64,000 nt of DNA from an uncultured Thiohalocapsa sp. (GCF_913062725.1 NZ_CAJXWY010000014.1:1-64000), one strand, 5' to 3'. Shown: positions 1 through 9,229, counted from the first letter of the stretch. The notes: generated by a model from the sequence alone, not told the origin. Made by a program: numbers and translations.

Positions 1-111
1 GCGGTTGATCGGCGCATCGCACAGATGGACATCCGGCATCACCAACGACGTAAGGACATCGAGCGATATTACAGGGATAATGATCCTGACGGCGCGAATG
101 ATACTGGTTGA
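1..111 (+). CDS. C-terminal end of an unidentified protein (5' end outside window)
   Basis: The frame is open from the first base and ends at a TGA at 109-111, giving 36 residues. The tail is strongly charged, with many Arg, Asp and His residues (it contains RHHQRRKDIERYYRDND), and has no membrane segment or recognisable motif. It lies on the same strand as the Hpt and GGDEF genes, so it could belong to the same signalling operon, but the sequence is too short to assign. The coding call rests only on the uninterrupted frame and its composition. Confidence 0.4.
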   Translation, partial: AVDRRIAQMDIRHHQRRKDIERYYRDNDPDGANDTG

Positions 112-300
112 GTCAGGGGAGCGGAATTAATCTAACAAAGTAGTACTAGCAAGGTCTTCAGAGCCAGGCTGCCCGCAAACGGCTTGCGACCCCTGAACTG
201 AAGATCGGTCCGTCGTCTGACAGCCGCTGACCTCGATCCATCACAACAAGGATTGAAACCTCCAACGTCGAAAGACGCCATGCACGGGCCCGCGGCCGCC

Positions 301-891
301 ATGACACCACCCCACCCCTTTGACCTGGAGACAACCCGGCGGCGACTGGGCAACGACGAGGCGCTGCTGCGAGCGCTGTTGAGATCGTTCCGGCAATTCG
401 CCTGCGACTGGCCCGCCGAGTTTGCCGCCGCCCACGCCCAGGGCGATCACGACGCCGGCGTGCGCTTGGCCCACACCCTGAAGGGCGCCGCGGCCAATGT
501 CGGCGCGGTGCAGGTTCAGGCCGCTGCGGCTATGCTGGAAGCAGCCCTGGTCGCGGGGCCGAGCCGGCGCGCCTGGATGGCCGGGTGGCCGACTGCCTGG
601 CCGCACTCGAGACCGCGCGTGCCGCCTTGGATGACGATGGCCACGCAGAAACCAGTGCAGGCGGCGCGGGGCGGTAGCCCCGATCTGGCGGGGGCACGCG
701 CCGACCTGGCCGAGCTGGAAGCGCTGCTGCGCCACCACCGTCTGGTGTACGACCCGTTGCTCGTACGCCTGCGCAGTCATCTCAGCGGCTATACTATGGG
801 CGATCTCGAACGGCTGTGCGCCCAGATCCAGGCCTTCGACGACAAGCGCGCATTGGCGACGCTGATTGTGATGCGAGAACGACTGCGATGA
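301..891 (+). CDS. Hpt-domain phosphotransfer protein, with a frame-disturbed middle
   Basis: The 196-residue product starts with a histidine phosphotransfer helix bundle. Its phospho-accepting His is about residue 58, in AHTLKGAAANVGA. Such domains relay phosphate between hybrid kinases and response regulators in the cytoplasm. The frame is open upstream to a TTG at 253, but ATG 301 puts the protein start directly before the domain. The stop overlaps the ATG of the response-regulator/GGDEF gene (ATGA at 888-891), so the two are probably coupled and may be phosphorelay partners. Residues of about 87-121 are rich in Trp, Pro and Arg and look unnatural. The frame two bases later reads a normal helical peptide there (RLDGRVADCLAALETARAA) before hitting a stop at 675-677. 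This suggests two compensating indels or sequencing errors. Confidence 0.7.
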   Translation: MTPPHPFDLETTRRRLGNDEALLRALLRSFRQFACDWPAEFAAAHAQGDHDAGVRLAHTLKGAAANVGAVQVQAAAAMLEAALVAGPSRRAWMAGWPTAWPHSRPRVPPWMTMATQKPVQAARGGSPDLAGARADLAELEALLRHHRLVYDPLLVRLRSHLSGYTMGDLERLCAQIQAFDDKRALATLIVMRERLR

Positions 892-1874
892 TCGATTTCG
901 ACGCCGACGGCGTCGACTGCAGGCTGTCTTTGGTGGGCGCCACGCCGGGTCGGCCGCGCCTGCTGCTGGTGGATGACGACCCAACCAGCCTGCGTCTGGC
1001 CGCCGGCATCCTGGATGCGGACTACGCTCTGCGCGTGGCCACCTGCGGTGGCGACGCCCTGGCACTGATCGTCGACAGGCCTGAGCTGATCCTGCTCGAT
1101 CACCATCTGCCGGATATCGACGGCCTGGAGGTCTGTCGCCGGCTCAAGGCCGATCCACGCAGTGCGAATATCCCGGTGATCTTCATCACCGGCAACCAGG
1201 ATCCGGTGCTGGAGGCGGCGGCACTGGAAGCCGGCGCCGTCGACTTTGTCACCAAGCCCTATTCGACTGCAGTGCTGCGTGCGCGCGTGCGTACCCACAT
1301 CGCCCTCAAGCGCAAGACCGACCTCCTTGCCCAGTTGGCCTGGCACGATGGCCTCACGGGCGTGGCCAACCGGCGCACCTTCGACCAGCGGTTTCAACAG
1401 GAGTGGCGCCTGGCCCAGCGCCACCAGACACCCCTGTCGCTGGTCATGATCGATGCCGATCACTTCAAGGCCATCAATGATGACTTCGGCCATCAGGCGG
1501 GTGACCAATGCCTGCGTGACATTGCCCGTTGTGTCGCCACCCAGCTCAGGCGTCCGGGTGATCTGATCGCGCGCTATGGTGGCGAGGAGTTCGTGCTCTT
1601 GCTGCCAAAAACCGACGCCGCCGGTGCCAGCCATGTCGCTGAGGCGATCCGCGTCGCCGTCGAGGGCGCCTTCGCGCGGGCCGCCGACGCGGGTGGCGAC
1701 GCTCCACGTCTGACCGTGAGTGGTGGTTGTGCCACCCACACGCCCGCGGTGGGCGATGCGCCGGAGGTCTTGCTACAGCTGGCCGATCGCAACCTGTATC
1801 GCGCCAAGGCCGCCGGGCGCAATCGTGTGGAGCCCCCGCCGACGACCGCCGGCCCAACGCCGGCGCCTTGGTGA
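888..1874 (+). CDS. Response regulator with GGDEF domain (probable diguanylate cyclase)
   Basis: The protein has 328 residues. An N-terminal receiver domain spans about 24-138 with the acidic pocket VDDD, phospho-acceptor D71 (LILLDHHLPD) and K123. A GGDEF domain follows at about 150-315. The active-site motif is intact as GGEEF (231-235), and an RxxD inhibitory site (R222-D225) sits five residues upstream. This predicts c-di-GMP synthesis from GTP with product inhibition, controlled by phosphorylation of the receiver. ATG 888 overlaps the stop of the Hpt gene, which suggests the Hpt protein phosphorylates this receiver. The gene converges on minE with only three bases between them. The domain calls are firm; the stimulus is unknown. 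Confidence 0.92.
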   Translation: MIDFDADGVDCRLSLVGATPGRPRLLLVDDDPTSLRLAAGILDADYALRVATCGGDALALIVDRPELILLDHHLPDIDGLEVCRRLKADPRSANIPVIFITGNQDPVLEAAALEAGAVDFVTKPYSTAVLRARVRTHIALKRKTDLLAQLAWHDGLTGVANRRTFDQRFQQEWRLAQRHQTPLSLVMIDADHFKAINDDFGHQAGDQCLRDIARCVATQLRRPGDLIARYGGEEFVLLLPKTDAAGASHVAEAIRVAVEGAFARAADAGGDAPRLTVSGGCATHTPAVGDAPEVLLQLADRNLYRAKAAGRNRVEPPPTTAGPTPAPW

Positions 1875-1877
1875 CAA

Positions 1878-2141
1878 CTAACTGCGGCTGCCGTCCGGCA
1901 GCACGATGTTGAGCTCCAGAAATTCTTGCTCGTCGTCCTGCTCGTAATTGACCGATACGGCATCGAGGTCGACTTCCACGTATTTGCGGATGACCTCAAG
2001 GATTTCCTGCTGGAGCTCGGGCAGGTAGGACGGGCGGTTACGAAACGCCCGGTCGTGCGCCACCAGAATTTGCAGCCGCTCTTTGGCAACGGACGCCGAG
2101 CCTCTGGGGCGGTTGGAGCGGAAAACGTCGAGTAGACCCAC
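1878..2141 (-). CDS. minE: Cell division topological specificity factor MinE
   Basis: This 87-residue protein matches MinE in length and pattern. The N-terminal membrane-targeting stretch (MGLLDVFRSN) is followed by the MinD-binding segment (AKERLQILVAHDR) and the C-terminal dimerisation domain (LQQEILEVIRKYV...). MinE stimulates the MinD ATPase and drives the pole-to-pole oscillation that keeps the Z-ring at midcell. The start is GTG, three bases after the minD stop, in the usual order minC-minD-minE on the minus strand. Confidence 0.95.
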   Translation of the reverse strand: MGLLDVFRSNRPRGSASVAKERLQILVAHDRAFRNRPSYLPELQQEILEVIRKYVEVDLDAVSVNYEQDDEQEFLELNIVLPDGSRS

Positions 2142-2144
2142 GGT

Positions 2145-2954
2145 TTACCCCCGGAAGAGTCGGCTGAAGATGCCCTTTCGCTCCGTTGCAAGGAACCGCA
2201 TCGGCAGATCCTCGCCGAGATAGCGTGCCACCATGTCGTTGTAGGCCTGTCCGGCATTGGATGCGTTGTCGAGCACCACCGGGATGCCGGCGTTCGAGGC
2301 GTTCAGCACCGCCTGCGATTCCGGAATCACGCCGAGCAGGTTGAGCGACAAGATCTCCTGCACGTCGTCGACGCCCAGCATTTCACCGCGCTCCACCCGA
2401 TCCGCGGAGTAGCGCGTCAGCAGCAGATGCTCTTTGATGGGCTCGTCGCCCTGCTTGGCACGCCGCGATTTGCTGGAGAGGATGCCGAGCATGCGATCGG
2501 AGTCCCGCACCGAGGAGACTTCCGGGTTGGTGACCACCACGGCGTCGTCGGCGAAGTACATGGCCATGGTGGCGCCATGCTCGATGCCCGCCGGTGAATC
2601 ACAGACGATGTAATCGTGTCCCTTGCTCAGTTCTTCAAGCACCTTACCGACACCTTCGGGCGTCAGGGCTTCTTTGTCGCGGGTCTGCGACGCGGGCAGG
2701 ACGTAGAGGCTGTCGCAGCGCTTGTCACGAATCAGGGCCTGGTTCAGATTCGCCTCACCGTTGATGACATTGACGAAATCGTAGACGACGCGCCGCTCGC
2801 AGCCCATGATGAGGTCCAGATTGCGCAGGCCGACGTCGAAGTCGATGACCACGGTGCGATGACCCCGCTGTGCGAGGCCCATGGCCATCGCGGCGGCGGT
2901 GGTGGTCTTGCCAACCCCGCCCTTGCCCGATGTGATGACGATAGTTCTGGCCAA
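2145..2954 (-). CDS. minD: Septum site-determining ATPase MinD
   Basis: This is a 269-residue deviant Walker ATPase of the ParA/MinD family. The P-loop is GKGGVGKTT (10-18) with the signature lysine at 11. The basic amphipathic C-terminal tail (ERKGIFSRLFRG) is the ATP-dependent membrane-targeting helix. MinD recruits MinC to the membrane to block FtsZ away from midcell and is released by MinE. The start codon is TTG: the protein begins like other MinD proteins (MARTIVITSGKGG), and a GGAG ribosome site lies about eight bases upstream. Confidence 0.96.
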   Translation of the reverse strand: MARTIVITSGKGGVGKTTTAAAMAMGLAQRGHRTVVIDFDVGLRNLDLIMGCERRVVYDFVNVINGEANLNQALIRDKRCDSLYVLPASQTRDKEALTPEGVGKVLEELSKGHDYIVCDSPAGIEHGATMAMYFADDAVVVTNPEVSSVRDSDRMLGILSSKSRRAKQGDEPIKEHLLLTRYSADRVERGEMLGVDDVQEILSLNLLGVIPESQAVLNASNAGIPVVLDNASNAGQAYNDMVARYLGEDLPMRFLATERKGIFSRLFRG

Positions 2955-3036
2955 AGAGATTCTCCAAAGCGCTGATTTGAAGATGATTATTACGATTCAA
3001 TCGACGCGGCTTCCGGCATGCCCGGCAACTGCCGTC

Positions 3037-3834
3037 TCAGCCCATCGGCTCGATACGCAGTACGTCATGATCCAGGAACACCTGGACGCTGTGGCCCTTT
3101 AACTCCGCCGGAATATTTTCACTGACCCGGTAATGGCCGGCGACGGAGACCAGCTCCGCCTGAAGATCACGGCAAAAGATGCGCGCACTGAGATCGCCCT
3201 GCAGACCGGCAATCACTCGCCCGCGCAGCGGGCCATAGACATGAATGTTGCCGTCCGCCATCAGCTCGGCGCCGGAGCTCACGGGTCCGACCACCGTCAG
3301 GTCGCCGCCCGCGGCATAGATGCGTTGTCCAGAGCGCACGGGTCGGTCGATCAGCAGCGAGCCGACATGGCCCGGCGCCTCCGCCGGCTGTGCCTGGACT
3401 TCGGCGGCCGGCGGGCTCGCCGCCGGTGCGGCTCGTTCGGCCCAGGGCTCCGCCGCCGCGCGGGACGTGCGGCCGTTATCGCCGAGGATGGCCAGTTCCA
3501 TGGCGCGGGCGGCCTCGTTTTGCTGCGTGCTGCCCCCGCGCACGCCGACGGGGATCATGCCGAGCCCGCGCAGCACGCCCACCAGCTGTGGAAAGGCAAC
3601 GCTGCCTCCCTGCGGCGGCAGCGCGCCCAGCTCGATGACCACGGGCGCGTTTTGGAAAAAACCGGGCGCCTGCTCCACCTTCGGGGCCAGTTCGGCTTCC
3701 ACGGCGTCGATGTCGAGCGCCAACAGCCGGATCACCGGCAGGGTAAAGCTCGAGGCCCTAAGCTCGAAGGCGGGGGCTTTCTGGGTACCAGGGTTGCTGT
3801 GGTCGACGCTGTCGGGGACTGTTTGCACGGCCAT
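3037..3834 (-). CDS. minC: Septum site-determining protein MinC
   Basis: The protein has 265 residues when started at ATG 3834. The N-terminal domain (about 15-110) is the FtsZ-antagonist fold. A Pro/Ala-rich linker (about 115-150) leads to the beta-helical C-terminal domain, which binds MinD (DRPVRSGQRIYAAGGDLTVVG onward). MinC inhibits Z-ring assembly at the poles. The frame is open for 54 further codons upstream, but they are Arg-rich with no family resemblance, so the shorter start is chosen. The gap to minD is 82 bases. Confidence 0.94.
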   Translation of the reverse strand: MAVQTVPDSVDHSNPGTQKAPAFELRASSFTLPVIRLLALDIDAVEAELAPKVEQAPGFFQNAPVVIELGALPPQGGSVAFPQLVGVLRGLGMIPVGVRGGSTQQNEAARAMELAILGDNGRTSRAAAEPWAERAAPAASPPAAEVQAQPAEAPGHVGSLLIDRPVRSGQRIYAAGGDLTVVGPVSSGAELMADGNIHVYGPLRGRVIAGLQGDLSARIFCRDLQAELVSVAGHYRVSENIPAELKGHSVQVFLDHDVLRIEPMG

Positions 3835-4042
3835 CGGCGGGGGTTTGGACTCCTTGGGCTCTCCTTGAGACAGGCACCGAGCGGCGCCCCAGCGTAAATC
3901 GGCGCATGCTAACCCCTGGCGCAGAAACCTGGAAGCCACAACGGCTGTCCGGCGGTTAGCATGCGGCGCGATGTCGGTCTTCGACCGGCATTGCACGGCC
4001 GTCGGCGGCCGTGCGGGCGTTGGCTACGGGGGTGGCCCGCCG

Positions 4043-4390
4043 TCAGCCCGGCGGCCACTGCAGCGGCCGGCCACCCAGCAGATGGACGTGGAGGTGATAC
4101 ACCGTCTGACCACCATCGGCGTTACAGTTGATGACGGTGCGATAGCCGTCTTCGGCGAAGCCCTCCTGGGCGGCGACTTTGGCGGCGGCCAGGAACAGCC
4201 GGCCGATGAGCTCGGCATCGTCGGGGCCGGCATCGTTCAGTGTCGCAATGGGCCGGCGCGGGATCACCAACACATGGGTGGGCGCCTGGGGGTTCAGATC
4301 GCGGAAGGCCACCACATGCTCATCCTCGTAGACGAGGTCTGCGGGGACCTCGCCGCGGGCGATCTTGCCGAAAATGGTGTCGTTGGACAT
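4043..4390 (-). CDS. HIT-family purine nucleotide phosphoramidase (HinT-like)
   Basis: This 115-residue cytosolic protein has the full histidine-triad motif HLHVHLL near its C terminus and the HinT-type N terminus (TIFGKIARGEVPADLVYED). Members hydrolyse AMP-lysine and related adenosine phosphoramidates; the physiological substrate is uncertain. The start is ATG. It is last in a co-directional run dnaX, ybaB, recR, HIT, with 45 bases to recR, so co-transcription is possible. Confidence 0.92.
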   Translation of the reverse strand: MSNDTIFGKIARGEVPADLVYEDEHVVAFRDLNPQAPTHVLVIPRRPIATLNDAGPDDAELIGRLFLAAAKVAAQEGFAEDGYRTVINCNADGGQTVYHLHVHLLGGRPLQWPPG

Positions 4391-4435
4391 GGCGAATACA
4401 CTTTTAATTAAGGTGAGAGCACGCAGCGCTACGAA

Positions 4436-5032
4436 TCAGAAGCCTGTGCGTCCGGCGAATGCGTGCGCCAGGGTGCCACCATCGACGAACTCCAGCGCCC
4501 CGCCCAGGGGTACGCCGTGCGCGATGCGGGTGATACGCACCCCGCTGCCGGCGGCGAGGTCGTTGATGTAGTGCGCCGTGGCGCTGCCTTCCACGGTGGG
4601 GCTGATGGCGAGGATGGCCTCGCGCACCTCGCCACCGTGCAGGCGCTCACCGAGCAGTTCCAGGCCCAGTGCTTCGGGGCCGATGCCGTCGAGGGGCGAT
4701 AACCGTCCGCCGAGCACGAAGTAGCGCCCGCGGTAGTCGGTGGCCTGCTCGATGGCGGCGATGTCCGATGGCTGCTCGACGATGCAGAGGATGGCGGCAT
4801 CACGCACGGGGCTGGCGCACAGGGCACAAAGCTCGCGCTCGGTCAGCGTGCGGCACTCCCGGCAATGACCAATGCGCGCCATGGTTTCGGCCAGCACCCG
4901 GGCCAAGTGCCGACCGGCGTCGCGATCGTGCTCGAGCAGATGAAAGACCATCCGCTGGGCTGACTTGGGACCAACACCCGGCAGACAGCGCAGGGCCTCC
5001 ACCAATTGCTCCAGCAGACTCGACTCGGACAT
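4436..5032 (-). CDS. recR: Recombination mediator RecR
   Basis: The 198-residue protein has an N-terminal helix-hairpin-helix ([17 protein letters not shown]), a four-cysteine zinc finger ([16 protein letters not shown], about residues 57-72) and a Toprim domain ([19 protein letters not shown]). RecR works with RecO and RecF to load RecA onto SSB-coated gaps. ATG 5032 gives the usual N terminus ([18 protein letters not shown]); a TTG five codons upstream is less likely. The order dnaX-ybaB-recR is conserved in many proteobacteria. Confidence 0.96.
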   Translation of the reverse strand: MSESSLLEQLVEALRCLPGVGPKSAQRMVFHLLEHDRDAGRHLARVLAETMARIGHCRECRTLTERELCALCASPVRDAAILCIVEQPSDIAAIEQATDYRGRYFVLGGRLSPLDGIGPEALGLELLGERLHGGEVREAILAISPTVEGSATAHYINDLAAGSGVRITRIAHGVPLGGALEFVDGGTLAHAFAGRTGF

Positions 5033-5066
5033 TGCTCGGTACCGCAAACCCCATCGGGGTGCAGGC

Positions 5067-5390
5067 TCAGAACGGCAGCTTCATCCCCGGCGGCAGGGGC
5101 AGACCACTGGTGATATCCGCCATCTGCTCTTTGGTGCGCTCGCCGACACGGCGCACCGCGTCGTTGGCGGCTGCGGCCACCAGATCCTCCAGCATCTCTT
5201 TGTCGTCGCCCATGAGCGTCGGGTCGATCTGCACCCGCTTGATCTCGTGTTGGCAGGTCATGGTGACCTGCACCATACCGCCGCCGGCCTCGCCGGTGAC
5301 CTCTTCTTTTGCGAGCCGCTCCTGCGCTTCCTTGAGCTCGGTTTGCATCTTTTGCGCCTGCTTCAGCATGTCGCCCAATGCGCCTTTCAT
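5067..5390 (-). CDS. YbaB/EbfC family nucleoid-associated protein
   Basis: This small 107-residue protein has the typical heptad-rich N terminus ([22 protein letters not shown]), a central beta sheet and a Pro/Gly-rich tail ending LPPGMKLPF. Family members form dimers that bind DNA and associate with the nucleoid. The ATG is preceded by GAGAGG at suitable spacing. It lies between dnaX (133 bases upstream) and recR, as in many proteobacteria. Confidence 0.94.
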   Translation of the reverse strand: MKGALGDMLKQAQKMQTELKEAQERLAKEEVTGEAGGGMVQVTMTCQHEIKRVQIDPTLMGDDKEMLEDLVAAAANDAVRRVGERTKEQMADITSGLPLPPGMKLPF

Positions 5391-5523
5391 TTCACTACCT
5401 CTCGGTTGTTCGTCGTCGGGGGCGCAGGCCGCGCCGGCGCCCGTTGCTCACCGCACCTTATCCGCTCAAATGGCCGTCGCGTCCAGCGCGGCTCCGCACC
5501 CACGGCTGCCGGGTAGCGCTGTT

Positions 5524-7341
5524 TCAGGCGCAGTCGTTGGGGCGGATGCTGCCCGGCACCCAGTCGGCGCCGAAACGGCGTTTCAGCGCCGAGGCGACGG
5601 CATCGGTGTCCATGGTGGCTTCCGCCGCCGCGACACGCTCCGCCGCGCTGCGGGCCTCGCGCCCGGCCGGGGTCTCGGCCAGCAGTTGTGCGCCGGTTGG
5701 TTGCTGTGCCGGCGCCGCGCCGGCGTCGCCATCGGCCTGGGTCACATCGATGCGGAGTGCCACCTCGCCGCCCAACCCCGCCGCGAGGGCGGCGGCGAGT
5801 CGCTGTTCGGCACCGCTGGCACGCAGATTCGCCAGGGAAGCGGCCAAGCTCAGGCGCAGTGTCCTGCCGTCCCAGGACGCCAGCGCGCAGTGCGTCGCCA
5901 ATTGCCGGGTGAGCCCTTCCAGCGGCAGGGATGCCACCAGCCGATGCCAATCATCGGCGTCGCGCAGCGCCGGCGCTGGCATGGCGCCCGCGGCGGTGCG
6001 TGGTGCGCTCTGAGCACGCGTCGCCGCCACAGCGGGCTGCGACGCGCCGGCCTGCCCAGCGGCGGGGTCGATGCCCGCGGCGGCATTGGCGACGGCGGCG
6101 TTGGCGGCGGGCCTGGCCCCGTGCACCGGCGCCGCGCGGGTCTCGGCGCGCGGCGACGTGACGGTTGTGGATACCGCGGGGCCGTCGCCTGCGGGGCCGC
6201 CGCCGCCACCAGCGCCGCCAGCGCCGCCAGCGCCGCCACCGGCGTCGTCATCGGCACGCGCAGGCCGGAAGGCCAGCGCCCGCAGTAGCACCATCTCGAA
6301 GCCGGTGCGCGGGTCCGGCGCCAGCGGCAGATCCCGCTGCCCCGTCAGCAGCACCTGATAGAACAGTTGCACGTCCTCGGCGGGAAGCGCGGCGGCGAGT
6401 CGACGCAGTGTCTCGGCGTCCGGGTGGTCAGCGGCCACCGACGTCGGCACCTGCTGGGCCAGGGCGATGCGATGCAGCAGCGTGATGAGCTCCGTCAGCA
6501 CCGCGGCGAAGTCCGGCGTCAGTTCCATGAGCCGATCCACTTCCGCCAGCACGCGCTCGCCGTCGCCGGCCGCCAGCGCCGCCACCAATGCCGGCACCAG
6601 GTCTCCCGTGTGGGTGCCGAGCATCCGGCGCACATCGTCGGCCTGCAGCCTGCCGCCACCGAAGGCGATGGCCTGGTCCAGCAGACTCAGGCCATCGCGC
6701 ATGCTGCCGTCGGCGGCGCGGGCCAGGAGCCCCAGGGAGGCATCGTCGCAATCGATCCCCTCGGCGGCCAGCACCTGGCGAAAGCGGCCCTCGATCTGCT
6801 CGGGCAGCAGGCGCTTGAGGTGGAGCTGCAAACAGCGCGAGAGCACCGTCGCCGGCAGCTTCTGCGGGTCCGTGGTGGCGAGCACGAACTTCACATGCTC
6901 CGGCGGCTCTTCCAGCGTTTTCAGCAGCGCGTTGAAGCTGCTGGCGGAGAACATGTGCACTTCGTCGATGAGATAGACCTTGTAGCGCCCGCGCACCGGC
7001 GCGAAGGGCACGTTATCCAGCAGTTCCCGGGTCTGGTCGACCTTGGTGCGCGAGGCGGCATCCACCTCGATGAGGTCCACGAAGCGCCCGCCGTCGATCT
7101 CCTGGCAGGTGGCACAGGTGCCACAGGGGGTCGGCCCCACACCCTGCTCGCAGTTCAGGGTCTTGGCGAGGATGCGTGCCAGCGTCGTCTTGCCGACGCC
7201 GCGGGTGCCGGTGAAGAGGTAGGCGTGATGCAGCTGGCCGCGCTCGAGGCCGTTGGAGAGGGCCTGGACCACATGGCCCTGCCCCACCAAGTCGGCGAAG
7301 GCGCGGGGGCGCCATTTGCGGGCGAGCACCTGATAGGTCAT
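5524..7341 (-). CDS. dnaX: DNA polymerase III subunits gamma/tau
   Basis: The 605-residue clamp-loader ATPase starts at ATG 7341 with the canonical MTYQVLARKWRP. The Walker A motif GTRGVGKTT is at about 44-53. The zinc-binding Cys cluster (NCEQGVGPTPCGTCATC), the Walker B/DEVH region (YLIDEVHMFS) and sensor SRC motif follow. After domain III (about residue 370) comes an Ala/Gly-rich linker, then a tau-type C-terminal domain of about 120 residues. I see no A-rich slippery heptamer of the Escherichia coli type, so a frameshift-made gamma form is not obvious here. The SRP RNA gene lies about 200 bases upstream on the same strand. Confidence 0.95.
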   Translation of the reverse strand: MTYQVLARKWRPRAFADLVGQGHVVQALSNGLERGQLHHAYLFTGTRGVGKTTLARILAKTLNCEQGVGPTPCGTCATCQEIDGGRFVDLIEVDAASRTKVDQTRELLDNVPFAPVRGRYKVYLIDEVHMFSASSFNALLKTLEEPPEHVKFVLATTDPQKLPATVLSRCLQLHLKRLLPEQIEGRFRQVLAAEGIDCDDASLGLLARAADGSMRDGLSLLDQAIAFGGGRLQADDVRRMLGTHTGDLVPALVAALAAGDGERVLAEVDRLMELTPDFAAVLTELITLLHRIALAQQVPTSVAADHPDAETLRRLAAALPAEDVQLFYQVLLTGQRDLPLAPDPRTGFEMVLLRALAFRPARADDDAGGGAGGAGGAGGGGGPAGDGPAVSTTVTSPRAETRAAPVHGARPAANAAVANAAAGIDPAAGQAGASQPAVAATRAQSAPRTAAGAMPAPALRDADDWHRLVASLPLEGLTRQLATHCALASWDGRTLRLSLAASLANLRASGAEQRLAAALAAGLGGEVALRIDVTQADGDAGAAPAQQPTGAQLLAETPAGREARSAAERVAAAEATMDTDAVASALKRRFGADWVPGSIRPNDCA

Positions 7342-7543
7342 GGGCTGGTCGGGCACGCGTGCGCCCGCTCGAAGAAGATCCGCAACATGGTCGCAGTGTA
7401 ACCCAGCGGTGGCGGTTGCTCAGCCAAACTCTGACTTGGGGAATCAGCGGAGGCACGTGCCATGCGAGCCGTCGCCCGTTGTTGCATTTGGACGGCGGCG
7501 AGGCCCGGTGCCTTGTAAGAATGCGCGAATCATAAGGGGCGGC

Positions 7544-7649
7544 GGGCGCCACCAGCCACACCCCGGCACACACTGCCACCGCTGCGGCTGCTCCCTTCCG
7601 GGCCTGACCGGATTCACGGTTTCGCGTTGCGGGGGGACCGGTGGTGCCC
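7544..7649 (-). ncRNA. ffs: Signal recognition particle RNA (4.5S, bacterial small type)
   Basis: Read on the minus strand, the segment contains the conserved SRP domain IV: GGTCAGGCCCGGAAGGGAGC followed by AGCCGCAG. This holds the GGAA-type tetraloop and the asymmetric loop bound by Ffh. The 5' end (GGGCACCACC) pairs with the 3' end (GGTGGCGCCC), closing a long hairpin of about 106 nucleotides. The RNA forms the SRP with Ffh for co-translational membrane targeting. A position upstream of dnaX is common in gammaproteobacteria. Ends were set from the terminal stem and may be off by a few bases. Confidence 0.93.
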
Positions 7650-7829
7650 ACCATTGATCAGCCGTGCGGACAGCGCCGCACGCAATGGTGCAAGGTATCA
7701 GAGCATACCGAGGTCCACAAGCAGCGGCGTCGCGGGCAACGCTTTCGAGTCGGGGCGACGCCGGGGGTATCCAGTAGAATCTGCAAGCCCAAACCGCGAA
7801 GACCCCCGACCCTAGCGTCCAAACGATCC

Positions 7830-9146
7830 ATGCTTCGAATGCCGTTGCTCCTGCTCGCCTTATTGCCGCTGCCCGCCGTCGTGCCCGCACAGGACCGGGC
7901 CGCCGACGTCGGCGCTGAGACCGCGGATACAGCCACCGCAGACCTCACCGACAGGGCGCTCGAGCTCTGGCAGCGATCGACCCAGCAGGCGGACGCCTGG
8001 TGGGAGCGCTCCCGCGACACCGCCGGCGAGTGGTGGCAGCGCTCGCGCCAGGTCTGGGACAGCGCCCGGGACTCTTTGACACCCCAAGAACGCGACGCCT
8101 TCGGCGAGGTCTGGATCAACGTCGTGCCCAAGCTGGAGGAGACGGTCGCCCTGCAGGAGGCGCAACGGGACTTGCCCGAGAGGGCATGGTTCCGACGCGA
8201 CCAAGACGATGCCCAGACGGAGATCGACGCCTTGCTCGACGCCGCCGTCGGCATTCTGTCCACCTCCCCGGTGCAGCGCTACCGCGAGCGCATCGGCGCC
8301 TTGGAGCAGACCATCGCGAACGCGCGCGCCGATATGGACCGCTTCCGCAAGGCGCGGGTGGCGGCCCCCGAGCAATCCGTGATGGAGCGCAGCGTGAGCG
8401 ATTACGACCGGCTCATCGACGAGCGGGCGCAGACCATCGCCCGTGCCGAACAAGCGCTCGCGGCCATCAAGCAGCAATTCGCGGCGGAGCTGCGCGGCAT
8501 GGGGCTTGAGCTCTCGGACGAGCAGCTGGAGTTCCTGCTGTCGACGGTGGTGGGCGACAACATCGTCGACCTGGGTATCGTCTTCGACAACGTCAAGGCC
8601 GTCACCGCGCAGCTGGAGGCCTTGATGGCCGAGAGCGGCGAGGATCTCGACAGCGCCCGGCGCTACTACGGCATGTACCTGGTGCTGCTGCGCGCCCTCA
8701 ACCAAATGCACCTGGACGTGGAGCAGGCCATCGATCAGCGCTACGTTCCCGAGATCAACGACATCGCCGGCCGTGCCCGACAGCTGTCGGCGGAAACCCG
8801 CGCGCTCAAGCGCGAGCACCCGCAGAAAGCGGCCATCCTGGACGCCAATCTGGAGGCCCAGCAGCTGACCCTGCGGGCCGCCGATGTCTATCGCCGTTAT
8901 CTCAAGGAGCAGGGCCAGCAAGTCGCCGCCGCCCGTGAAGCGCTGCAGCGGGACATCGCCGCCGCATGGAACACCTACGAGACCGTGCGTGTCTCCGGCG
9001 AGCTGGTGGACCTGGTGCAGTCCAGCCAGCAATTGCTCGACGGCCTATTGCGCCGACAGGTGCCGGCGCTGCAGCCGTTTCAGAACCTGCAGATGCAGCG
9101 CGAGCTCTCCAAGCTGACCGAGCAGCTGCGTGCCAGCGGCGGGTGA
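7830..9146 (+). CDS. Exported coiled-coil protein of unknown function
   Basis: The product has 438 residues when started at ATG 7830. That start gives a classical signal peptide (MLRMPLLLLALLPLPAVVPAQ, cleavage near residue 21). The frame is open further upstream, but that part would bury the signal peptide. The rest is almost entirely helical and rich in Glu, Gln, Arg and Ala: a Trp-rich segment (ALELWQRSTQQADAWWERS, then EWWQRSRQVW) and then long coiled-coil stretches. I see no catalytic motif or membrane anchor. It is probably a periplasmic structural or scaffold protein. It stands alone, divergent from the SRP RNA and converging on the SDR gene. Confidence 0.8.
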   Translation: MLRMPLLLLALLPLPAVVPAQDRAADVGAETADTATADLTDRALELWQRSTQQADAWWERSRDTAGEWWQRSRQVWDSARDSLTPQERDAFGEVWINVVPKLEETVALQEAQRDLPERAWFRRDQDDAQTEIDALLDAAVGILSTSPVQRYRERIGALEQTIANARADMDRFRKARVAAPEQSVMERSVSDYDRLIDERAQTIARAEQALAAIKQQFAAELRGMGLELSDEQLEFLLSTVVGDNIVDLGIVFDNVKAVTAQLEALMAESGEDLDSARRYYGMYLVLLRALNQMHLDVEQAIDQRYVPEINDIAGRARQLSAETRALKREHPQKAAILDANLEAQQLTLRAADVYRRYLKEQGQQVAAAREALQRDIAAAWNTYETVRVSGELVDLVQSSQQLLDGLLRRQVPALQPFQNLQMQRELSKLTEQLRASGG

Positions 9147-9229
9147 CCGGCGCTACACCGATGTTGCCGGGCGCATCGGCGCCGTCGGCGCCGTCACGGA
9201 CTCACGCCGGCCGCACCGGCGACGACATG

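Noticed and set aside
6180-6245. GCC-rich trinucleotide repeat in dnaX
   Set aside because: It simply encodes the Gly/Ala linker between domains III and IV/V of tau; no independent element is needed to explain it.
4669-6288. 539-codon plus-strand open frame over recR, ybaB and dnaX
   Set aside because: All three minus-strand genes beneath it are well-supported conserved genes; the frame is Arg/Ala-rich filler.
5524-7341. Programmed frameshift site for a short gamma form of DnaX
   Set aside because: I found no A-rich slippery heptamer in the coding strand. The Gly/Ala-rich linker codes GC-rich codons only.
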